Below, in pieces: positions 13,301-23,642 of a stretch of DNA of 64,000 bases. The DNA is from Rhynochetos jubatus (Eukaryota; Chordata; Aves; Eurypygiformes; Rhynochetidae). The stretch spans positions 3,100,001-3,164,000 of the forward strand of contig CM050655.1 in NCBI GenBank assembly GCA_027574665.1, read 5' to 3'. Every line of letters begins with the position of its first letter. The first letter of the stretch is position 1. Both the position numbers and the translations under genes were made by a program. The notes below the pieces were generated by a model. That model made no database searches. It was not told the DNA's origin and saw only the letters and a program-made list of their open reading frames with translations.

Positions 13301-13920
13301 TGCAGCCAAGTTTGAAGATGGGAACCAGGTACCAAAGCAGAGGCAGTAGCAACAGGGATAAAGTCAAGGCACACCAAACGGAAGTGGAACCAACCTTAAA
13401 ATTCACAAAATCAAAAATTATCTGCTATAAGGTGGTCAGGGTTTTGAACAGGGAGTCATTCGGGCAGATCAGGAAACCAAGGGCAGGAACCTGGACTGGG
13501 CAGGAAGGTACCAGAGCATGCCCAAGCCCAGAGGGCAGGCAACAGAAGAACTAGGGGTTAGAAAGAGGGAATGCAGAGGTGAGATGGCCCACTCTGCAGC
13601 TCAGTGCCCAGGAAATGCTGCCCACACAGAGGTGATCAGACTGACATTAGAAATGGCAAGGTTTGAACCATCCCTCTTGGATGATGTCAGCCCTCCTCAG
13701 CTGTACCCCAGGCAGGAAAGCACTTCTTGTCATTAAAAGCACTCCTTGTCCCTTCCCACTGCTTAGTTTAAAGTATTCCTGATGTTGCTGAGCATTTAGC
13801 TGGGCTGTGCCAGACTCCATTACCACATAACAGAAAAACCAGTACAAAATCCTGCCATACTGCTAAGCCGGGGAACTACTACTCATGTCAACACACTACA
13901 GACAATCCGGATTAGTTTTC
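10376..13920. other. Unassigned DNA, no gene seen
   Basis: There is no recognised repeat or exon, and the longest frame is 89 codons. A short AT tract with an 8-bp inverted repeat (CTATATAT/ATATATAG, 11050-11075) and a palindromic E-box ATCACGTGAT (11814-11823) are present. From about 13270 the plus strand becomes purine-rich and leads into the G/T-rich tract at 13921. Confidence 0.5.
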
Positions 13921-14287
13921 TGTTTGGGGTGACGATGGGTTCAGCAGCTGCCTGCTGAGGCTTAGGGAGTCAGGTCAACATTTTGGGTTGAGGCATCTGG
14001 TGAGGGTGTCTGGGATCAGAGGTACGGGCAAGGCTGGGGATGAGAGCTCACCTGTCTGAGCGAGGGATCAGGGTTAGGGATTAGAGTGACTGTTTGGGTT
14101 TCTCCGCAGGGTTTCTGTTAAGCGTTTAAGGCATGGGCAACCTTTTTTGTTTAGGCGTTGAGTTTTGTGGACAGGTTAGGGTAAGAGGTTTTGATTTCAG
14201 GCTTCAGCGTAGAAGTATTTGGGGTTAGGAATGGGGTAAGCGCTAGGTGTAAGGTTTAGGTCTAAAGGTAGGGCCTCAGGTTAGTGA
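13921..14287 (+). repeat. G/T-rich tract with TTAGGG-like words
   Basis: Exact TTAGGG occurs at 13962-13967, 14074-14079 and 14176-14181, always on the plus strand. Near variants (TTAGGA at 14225, TTAGGT at 14256, GGTTAGTG near 14279) and many GGGT/TGGG words lie between them. There is no clean period. It looks like either a decayed variant telomere-type repeat or a decayed G-rich minisatellite. The strand asymmetry (G-rich top strand) stops near 14290, where a C-rich stretch begins. Confidence 0.4.
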
Positions 14288-17200
14288 CCAGACACTGGCT
14301 AAGGTCCAGTCTGAAGAGGTCTGGCAAGCAGTCTCCCAGCCACATCACCTTTACCTGAACCCCCCCTTACCTCCACAAAACCTGCACTCTTTGTTGGTCT
14401 GGCTCTGGACACCCTTCCTGTCCTCACATCTGCCACCAGCACTCATCCCCCTCTGGCCCTCCCACAGCTCCGCTCCTCTAGGCTCCCTCTGACAGGGCCT
14501 CACCGAGGCATCTCCTGCTCACTAACCAGCTTCCTCCCATGCAGGGGACCTCACAGCACACACCCACCGTGGCACTTCTGCCTGCAGCTCCCCCTGAGGT
14601 CCCACCGCTGCTCCCCAGCCCTGGGCTGCAGGTTCCTTGCCCTCTTCTGCTGTGTGACACACTCCCCAAGGCTCCTGATGTACCATGTGCATATTTATCA
14701 CCGAGCATTTTAACGAGAGCAGAGATGCTCACAGGGTATTGTTAGGAGCTTATTAAAAAGAATTCACTTGTCCAGCCCTGCCTTATTTTATTTATTTCTA
14801 TATGAAATGTACTTTTTCCCTCCCCAGCGTGTTCTCTGAACCTCGAGATTCACTTGGCCTCTTCTCAATTCCCAAAAACCAAGCGACTCATATAGGTACA
14901 TAAAAAAAATTATGTTAAAAATCAGCATGAAGAGCAATATTAGAAAGCTAAGGAATGAAAATTCACAGTTTTCATGAAGCAAGCATCCTAAATCTCTCAG
15001 GCATCTCTGAAAATTACCACCTTTATTTTTATTAAGATGTTACCTATAATTATTTGTAGAGTATGTACATTTTCATATGATATCCTAGCAAACTCCACCT
15101 ATACACTACTCTCAATGTCTGATCTTGAATTTTTATGCTTCTAAGATATATTCCATAACTCTAGAAATTAAAGAATACTGAGAAACTTTTTAAATATTCA
15201 CATAATTTGCCTTCTGCAAAGTCTAATCTCTATTTTTTTTTTGGCTGCTCACAAGGCAAATTAATGAACCAAAATCACTAAGTAGCATTAGGGTCGAGGG
15301 AGCAGAATTGCTTTGCATGCAAACATTTTTTTCCTCTCCTGTAGAAAAAATGAGTTTTGATTTTGCCTGAAGAGTATGTTAAGTAAAAGTTTTCACTGGG
15401 AAAAATGCAACTATATCCTTTATAACTAATAAAACTTCTCTCTTCCAGGTTTTTTAATAAACATGCTTACTTCCTAGCCAACAAAACTTACAGGTGGTGT
15501 TCTCAAATCTCTTTGAAAATCATCTTCCAAAAGTCTCCATCAACTACTAATAATACGTAAAAAGTATTATTCTGGCATTTTTATTATAAGCTTTGTTGTC
15601 AAATTGGAGTAATGAAAACTTGATTTACTGCAATCCTTTTCTGGAATATCAACTCAGTCACATTTTTCTTGGCAATAGAAAGTAAACTTTATTCAAACTA
15701 AGTGATTTGTTTTAGCATTATTTCCTGCTTTCTGTATACATTTCAAATGTATTTAAGTCTGTCTCTCTTATACTCCATGTAAATGCTGGTTTCCCACAGC
15801 TGGTGAAACCTGGATGACTAAACACAGGAGCAGCGATCAAACTTCAAAATCTCAGTTCTGATTTTTTTTCTGTACCCTGTGCCACACAATCTCGCTATAG
15901 GACTCAATTGCATTCAAAGTACATTTAAAGAATTTACTGCTTATAATTAAAAAAACCCTCCAAAATAGATTTTATAAAGTCTTAGTGAATTATTTCCTAA
16001 ATGCAAATCACTCAAAATTTCACAGTGCCTCAGAAAAAGGTTTGCTTATAGATCTACAGGGATTGCATGCTTATTCCATCTATATAATAATAAATAAATA
16101 AATAAAACTCTGTGCTTGTTCCATATTCCTCATCTGTCTTTGTATCATTTTACACTATCACACACCTCGATTCCTTAGGCATTGTTTGCTTTGACCAGCC
16201 GACTCACTGTATAACACAATGCAATTTAAAAAATTATATAAGTAAAATAATCTTGGCAACCGACAACCATGCTGAATCATACTAAGCACTTGTGGTAGAA
16301 ATTGTTAGGGATGTCGTTACAAATCCCACTGGATGAAAAGACAGAGATATCTAATAATTGTGCCATTTGGATCCAATGGAAACAAGAAGAATGACTTGGA
16401 AAAAACGTTGGTATGTTCTCTCAGATGAAGCCCACACAGATAATCTTCTAACATGTAAACAGGTCCTCAGTGTAAGCAGAAAATCCCACTCAAGGCATGA
16501 TTCATCCCTTACACCAGCCTGTGGGGAAGTGGGGAGTACCAGGAGTAGACCCTAGTCAGAGAAGTCAGTGAGGTGCCCTCTCTCCTGTTCCTCTACAGCC
16601 CACGTGAAATCCCCAGTTGCCTTTACAGGTAGGACATTGGGCTGTCTATTCACATCAGGCATCTGCTCCATGTTTTTAACTTCAGCACAGTTTGAAGCTC
16701 AACATATACATAGGTAGCGCTGTGAGGATTTTCAGACCTCAGTTCTGCAGAAACCCAGTTCTGATACTACATCTACTGGGAGGTGAGTGGGGAAGAGATG
16801 GAAGAGAGACAAGTCATCTTCATGCAGACCCTGGCTGGAGAAGCTGGCTCTAGGAGAAGCTAGTCAGTGTGTCATCACTGAGTCCAGACCAGCTTTCTAT
16901 TAAATCAGCTGCCAATGGTAAATGGAGCCAACCTGAGCATTGAACTTTTCAGATTTTTGAAAACTTGAATTGCGTGGGGTTCAGAACCCAAAGAACAGAT
17001 TACACTGACTCACCACTGCAGTCTGGCATATGTGTCAGCCCTGCAATGAATTAATAATTTAAACAATGGATGATTTGAATTTAGAAACATGATAAAGGAG
17101 AAAACACTAAAACATTCACAGAAAACTTTAGAAAAGCATTTAAAAGAATTTCATAACATTTAGAATGCTGCTTAGACACCTAAAGGACAGACAATTGAGA

Positions 17201-17904
17201 TACATACACATACAACATTTATCAATAGTTTATCTACAGTTTATCTCAGCAGATCATCACTAGTTCTTACAAAAAAAAATCCCTACATTAGAGCCTCTCC
17301 CAGTCCAGTTTTCTCCTGCCATGCCCACAGTTCCCTTCCCTGACTTCTATTTTCTGTTTTCTACTACCCCAGTTGCACAGCTGGTTTCCAAGACAGTATT
17401 CATCATGCACACCGACCACTTAACTACAGAGACATAAAATAAGCTGTGAGTTTGCATGTAAACGCCCTTGGTTTTTTACAGTATTAAAATAAATTCTTTA
17501 CTTTCCACAGCCAAAGTTTGAAGCACAGACTACCCAAAAAGGTATCCCCCAAGCAACTGATGGGAATTCCTCCCCTAAGGTCTCTGGTCACATCGTACCA
17601 GGCTCTAGACCAAAAGCATCACTAGGAGCCTAGCTAGCTGCCCACCCCTCCTCCTTGTGTACTACACCTGCAGTGTGGTGTTCAGGAAGTTGGTTGTAAG
17701 CCTGCTGCAGGAATGCACACAGTACCACAGCCATTGCAGACCAGTGGCAGAGAAGGTCTAAAATTGCCTCAGTCTCTTCTTTTGCCCTCACCTCACTCAA
17801 CAGGGAAACTGAGTCCTTTCACAACATTTCCTTTGTGGAGTATTACAGGATGTGGCATTCAGCTAACACAGGGATGCTGCAATGTTTCTCTAGCTTCATT
17901 AACG
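14288..17904. other. C-rich block, then AT-rich unassigned DNA
   Basis: 14340-14690 is C-rich on the plus strand (CCCCCC near 14360, CTCCCCAG words). It holds a 68-codon proline- and leucine-rich frame (14539-14745) with no known domain. From about 14740 to 17300 the sequence is AT-rich, with an AAAT microsatellite at 16085-16107. No exon or repeat family was recognised. Confidence 0.5.
16085..16107. repeat. (AAAT)n microsatellite
   Basis: A short array of AATA/AAAT units (about five copies) follows TATATAATAA. It is likely length-polymorphic and has no gene association. Confidence 0.9.
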
Positions 17905-17928
17905 CCCCCCCCCCCCCCCCCCCCCCCC
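17905..17928. repeat. Poly-C homopolymer, 24 bases
   Basis: Twenty-four consecutive C are read as printed, which would be a G24 run on the other strand. This is unusually long for C/G in a bird genome, where long homopolymers are mostly A/T. Its printed length may be inexact, because such runs are hard to sequence. Prolines encoded by it in the surrounding 83-codon frame are not evidence of a gene. Confidence 0.95.
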
Positions 17929-20184
17929 AGTCTTACTACTTTCAGAGGATGCTTTAAAGCGTGAAACTGATGGATCCTTCAACATGAGAGATGGTCCCAA
18001 TGGTCTGACATGAGGACAAATGCAGAAAATACTGTTCATCTTTCTTTCGCTTATTCGGGCTGAAAAGGCTTTAACTCACTTAATACTGACTTCTTTAATA
18101 ATAGCAGCAAACATGGTGCCAGTCCCTTCCTATGAAAGAGAAGTTGGAGAGAAACCCAGAGAGACTGTGTGTCCTCGCCCGGCTCCAGCTATGCCACGTG
18201 AAAAGCCGCCTGGGCCCACACGTCTCCCAGCCTACGTCCAGCTGCTCCTCACTGCTGTTGGGCGGGGGCACCCACTCCCCCAGTCCTGCCGCGAGCACGG
18301 GCCACCAGCTTGCTTGTCAGTCTGTTTCAATCACGGTGAAACAAGTTTAAGTGACAGGTGGTGGGTCGCTTGGCAAAAAAATGGTTTCAGAAAAATTCCT
18401 AGAAGCAACCCAGTCATGAGGTTCGCAGAGGTGGGAGTGCAGTGAGAGTGGTGAAGAACAGCAGCTTGAAGTTCTCAGCAAACACAGGCAAGGAGAAACT
18501 CAGTAGCAGCCTTTCCACTCAGGAAAGACAGGGTGTACCCCCGATGCGCATTTGGAAGTGTTAGTCCCTGAACTAGGGATGACAGGAACTTGTATGACAG
18601 AATTACACTGAGCTTCAAACAAGTGGTCGTTCTTCCATGTTTGGTCCTACTCACCCCTGTCCTCCTGAATTCTCCCTCCTGTTCTCCATCTTAATAAGGT
18701 TCAGGAATGTATAAGCAGCATATTCTAGAATACAAGCTCCCGCACTCTCTAATCCCCCAGTCTGCAGAATATTTATCTTAGTCCATTTTAGGCTGTGTTT
18801 GGCTCTGGTTAATATTTCTCCCACTTACATGGAACTATTCAAGGAAACCTTCAGCAATGTAGAGATTTATGGATCCGAATGCATATATTCCTAGTTCTAT
18901 TTCCTCCATCAGCCCTCTGGCCACTGAGAAACCTAACTAAAGACAAAATCATAAACTCATGCTCTTTACTGCTCAAAACAACATCCCCATCTGCAAAACC
19001 TTTGGTACCTGCAAGCAAATGGGCATCTACAAGGCCATTCAAGCTAAGGATCACACATATGCAGTTATGTTATGTGGATGAATTTCCACAAATCCCTCCA
19101 TAGGAGTACCTAGCTGCAGCAAATGCATTTGCACGTTCCCACATACCCCCCGTGTGCCTGCATACTACACACAAGATGACAGGACTGAAGCTGCCAATTA
19201 ACTAAAGATGAGTCACATTGATGTATTAAAAGGCATAAAAAAGATCAAGTTTTGACCGGTATTGAAACCCTAAGTCTAATGTATTTCAATATTTATAACA
19301 CACCTGAGCAGCTTGCTGACTTAAGACATCTGGGCTTCAATTCATCCTTACACAAGATCTATTTTGTATCATTTTGGCATTTAAAGCATCATTCAACAGC
19401 AAGCCACAAACATAATTTTAGGCTTCAGAGTAAATCTTAATAACTTATTTAGGGAAAAAATTGTATATTTCTAGAGCTTCTGTTTGTGAGATAATTGAAA
19501 CAGTCGATTTTAATTTTCAGTAGGTTCCAAAATGACACTAAACCCCAGATACATTTAGCAGAGATTCTAAATTGCCTCATACAGAACAAAATCCCAAGAC
19601 CTGAGTAGCGTTACAAAGCTTGGCTATCTTGCTGCTAGATGTTCTCAGACCCTGTTAAAACTTGTTTCAAATTACTGTAATATATTTGGTCTTAGCCAGA
19701 TTTGATCCCAGGTCTGAGAAAGTTCAAAAATACTTGTATGTCTCATGCTGCCACTGGCCCCTGTAATCCTGCTCTTTGATACCATGTATTTTGTGTTTCT
19801 CTGCTCAATACACAATGATAAATGAATACCTGTGGGATTTCCAGAATTTGTCAACCATCCAACCCAGCAAATCATTTAGGCATGCAAATAGTTTCATACA
19901 TTTCCTGACATTCCTGCAAATGAGAACAGAATTTGAGCTGCAGCATTAATACATCATACTCCAATTAAAGCTTAGCAATGCATGAGTTGTTCAGGTTTGT
20001 ATTCCAGTAAGATAAACAAGTGTCAAATCCAGAGGGCGTCTTGAGGCTGACATTAAGTTTTACTTTTTAGATTTTTCCCTGCATATTGTAAGTTTGTGTT
20101 CAAGGACTTTGCTTCAACATTCACTTAAGAATATCCAGTTTAAAAAATACCCCGTGTTTCTCATCAAAGAGGTCTTTTGAAAGG

Positions 20185-20201
20185 AAAAAAAAAAAAAAAA
20201 A
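20185..20201. repeat. Poly-A run, 17 bases
   Basis: A homopolymer with no recognisable retrocopy upstream and no flanking duplication. It is treated as a simple repeat. Confidence 0.9.
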
Positions 20202-20482
20202 TCATAAGGAACATTCTTCTTGCTCCATTTCCATTTTTGCAATTATCTGATTATATAAATACTAATTTCAGCACATTGTTTAAGGAATGGTTTACATAAG
20301 CAGCTTTTTAGTTGACGCATTTTCACTGTCATTTTAAAACATTCATGTGGCTTGTTTATGTTACTTTGTTAATGTTATTGTAATTTAGTATTAATTAATA
20401 GCTCTGTGGTTATAAAGTGTTTAATCAGTTACAACTCTTAATTATGCCACTGCATTGCTTAATAAAACAATATACAATTGGG

Positions 20483-20508
20483 ATTAAATTAAATTAATTA
20501 AATTAATC
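20483..20508. repeat. AT-rich tandem TTAAA/TTAAT units
   Basis: Overlapping ATTAAATTAA and ATTAATTAA words form a short low-complexity block inside the AT-rich segment at 20240-20600. The same letters supply several TAAT homeodomain core sites. Confidence 0.7.
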
Positions 20509-20859
20509 TGCTATCCTCTTTTATGGGTAATTTATTGCACTATAAAAGCAGTTGGGAAATTGTTTTCACGGCAAGTAGCCTAAAAAGACTTTGCATGTAT
20601 TCTTAGCTAGAGAGAAAAACTGTCACTGATTTCAACACAAGGTTGAAATTTTTACAGACAACAAGAGGATCATAACTGTGTCGAAAATAGCAGGCAGTCA
20701 TAGAAATTTAGTAATGGAGTGACCTTGCCTCTGAAGTAATGCTGAGCGTACTCAGCTCCAGTCTGTAACTGTCCAGCTGAGAAGCCAGTCCCTGTGAGTG
20801 GCCAACAAACCCTTGCTTTGGGACGCACTGAGCCAGAGGTTGTACCTTTGCTGGTGAGG

Positions 20860-21240
20860 TCATGGGAGAATTTTTCCTCCATGAAGTTGCCAAATTGCAG
20901 CTTGAACCCATGCAGGTTTTTGCCATCTGCCAGGCTCCATGGCAGCAAGGTCCACAAACTAAACGCTACATAGGAAAGCACTCAGTTTGCTTGTTTAAAA
21001 TCTGCTACTGCATGATGTCACGTAATACATATTAATCCTACTTCTTGTATTATGACAAATAATTAATAAGCTGCCTGTAAGCTCTCTTCCCCACTCTGGA
21101 GCTTGTATCTCTCCATGAGGCCCAGCCTCGGCTGAATCTCTCAGGCAGAGCAGTCCAAATCCATTCAGTGTCTCCTCACTCAGCACCACTCTATCCAATT
21201 ACCCCTCTTCAGGCCTTTTTTAGTCCTATTAGTTATGCAC
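20860..21240 (+). mobile_element. Old, degraded interspersed repeat
   Basis: The order of words TTTTCCTCCATGAAGTT, TTGAACCCATGCAG, AGGTCCACAAACTAA, TTTAAAATCTGCTACTG, TTCTTGTATTATGACAAAT, TCTCTCCATGAGGC and TCCAAATCCATTCAGT follows, with many substitutions, an old repeat I recall from bird and reptile genomes. In that repeat a 'fragile middle' encodes no protein. It is probably an ancient CR1-type LINE 3' region, but the class is uncertain. Frames across it (67 to 103 codons, minus strand) are therefore not genes. The boundaries are approximate. Confidence 0.45.
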
Positions 21241-23593
21241 AGTCATTCAGTCTCTGTTTGGTATGGCCTAGCACCTGTCATGACTAAATTAAATCTTAAT
21301 TATTTCAGATAATTTCTTCAGGTGTTAAACACCATTTAAAATTATAATTCCGTCCTTGCGAAGGGCTTTCAAACTTTCTGAGGCTGCAATGTCTGCAACT
21401 TTCTAATTCTTTATTACATCGCACAAGTCAATGAAGAAAAAATTAAACATGACAGTCTCATGTTTAATGTTTGTCACAAGCTCACGACAGACTTGAAAAC
21501 ATCTCCCTGTGTGACAGCACAAGCATATGACAACAGTTTGACGTTCAGCCAAGGCCTGGTGACTTACCCTAGATCTGATTTCCAGTGTTCGCTGGAAACA
21601 GAACATGGAGAACATGTTCACTGGAGAACAGCACATGGAAAGCTTTTAAAAGAGCAACCTAACTTGAAACAAACTGCAATCCTTGTTCTGTCCCTAGCTA
21701 CTAAACCAGTTTTTCATGCAACGCAGTTTCCCTTGTCCCTCCTCTGGAACCTGTCCTGTCACCCATCAGTCTTAGGTTCAGGCCAAGGATAACGGTTCAG
21801 AGACCACTCTGGCCAGTTCTGCAAATACTTTATGGTGAATTTCATTAGTCTGGTGACTTGAATATAAATAATCTAATTATTTTAAATTATTTTTGTAACT
21901 TTATCTATTCCTTCTTGGACCCCTGCATTATGTCCTTAAATTAGTGAAGAAACTCTGATTATATTTCCAATGATTCTCTTTATGAAAGGAAGCATTTCAT
22001 TAAATATTTGTAGAATATACTATTCGATGCTTCATCTGTTGGAAAATGAGTGCCCTGCATTTTACTCTCACCTGGTAACAAAACTAAATTTAAAAGTACC
22101 TTAAAATGTATATTTCACTGAATAAAGTCTGAAAATATTCACACTCCAAGTCCCAAAGGCAGGTTCATCTCTTCTGACTTTGGTTTATGTTAAATGGATG
22201 GGTATCATCCTTGTATCTCAGCCCTCAGGCAGACTGGCAGAGATGGTGCAAAACTGCTGCACTTTTTGGAGAAAAATAGTTAGCAAAAGGCTACAAAGCC
22301 TAGCAGAAGGATTTTGAGATGGCTGAGCTGATGTGACTTCTCAGCACCATCTCACGTATTTGTTCAACAGTCCATCGGGGGATACCTTTGTCCTAATTTT
22401 TGTTTTAGATTTTCCTTCCCCACAAGGTAGTCACAGAGATGCAGTTTTATGCCTGAACATAAGCAACTCTGTAAAATTTGTCCCTTTACTAATCATTTAC
22501 TTTGGCAGTCCACAGGGCTTCACTGCAGTGATGTCTCAACAGAATTCATACGCAAATTCTGGAAAATGAAAGGCTGAAGATCACTCAGTAGGAACGAGGT
22601 TGGGACTGGCTTTACATGAAGTGCATGTGCAACCTCTTTACACCAGCAATTACAGCATATTTCATACTTAAGGCATTACTGCGCGGACCTGTTTCTCAGG
22701 ATTCTTCTTCCTCCTAAACGTACTGGTTCCGGGTTTTTTTGGTTTTCTGTAGAAGGACGCATTTGTAACATTTTCCTTCTGCCTAAGCAATAAGCTGTCA
22801 CATGGGGGGGCAGGAAGGGTAGTACCAAAGAGACCAAATGATGCCATTAGATGAAACCTGCACCTCAGATCACAGGTTCTCCTGGAGCACTGAAACTAGG
22901 TGCTTCACGTATGCCTTTTTTGAACACTGCAAAAGGTTTGTGCAGAGTGCCCCGAAGCTGGCTGCTCCACCCTGACCCTGGCTGCCACCCAGCTCAGGTT
23001 AGGTTTCCACCCAGCAGCTCCATCTGTGGCCTTAGAAATAACACCTAACGCACGTGCTGGCGATTTGCAAAGGTGAGCGTGCTGCAGCCACTTCCACGCT
23101 GCCCACATCATAGGGATAACAGGCCTTCACTGAAGAACAGTATGGATGTCATGAGGGTGCACTGTGATTGCTAATTAAGAGAGGACCACAGCTGAGCTCT
23201 GGGATGGTTCCCATTGCCTCTGAAGCAGAGGAGGGTGAGGAGGAATGCCTACTGCTGCAGAAAAGCAAAGACAGCAGACTTGAATCTGAAAGGGGACCAC
23301 CCTGGACACACTGAGCAGTGTGGAAAGAAACTCCCTACATGGCTCAGGCAAACACAAATGCATGAGAAGAACATCCTCTTCAACTAAAAGCTCTACGTAG
23401 TGTCTACATGTGGGGCGTGGGACATATTTGTTCAGCTCAGCTGCGACATCCCATCCTGTTCACAGGCCTCTCCTGGGGGTGTAAGCATAGACCCACTGGC
23501 TATTACAGATCTCTAGGATCAAAGCAAACAGCTACCTGCTCATTCAAGAGAGTTACGGCCCACAAATGAACATAGTGGTGTGACATTTTAGCC

Positions 23594-23642
23594 TACTAAG
23601 ACTGTTATAAGCACTAAATACTAAGACTGCTATAAGCACTTT
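23594..23642. repeat. 25-bp tandem duplication
   Basis: Two adjacent units start TACTAAGACTG at 23594 and at 23619. They differ at one internal base (T versus C) and at the last bases. The near-identity suggests a recent local duplication. Confidence 0.9.

Larger units (their letters stand above)
17929..20859. other. Unassigned DNA, no gene seen
   Basis: A small GC-rich patch with several CpGs lies at about 18160-18310. It accounts for a 141-codon frame (18020-18445, +) that has no recognisable domain. A 17-base A run is at 20185-20201. From 20240 to 20600 the sequence is strongly AT-rich with many TAAT cores (see findings). No repeat family or exon was recognised. Confidence 0.5.

Noticed and set aside
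18020..18445. 141-codon plus-strand frame
   Set aside because: Hydrophobic start followed by proline-rich text from a small GC-rich patch, with no domain and no coding context. The frame length is explained by fewer stops in GC-rich DNA.
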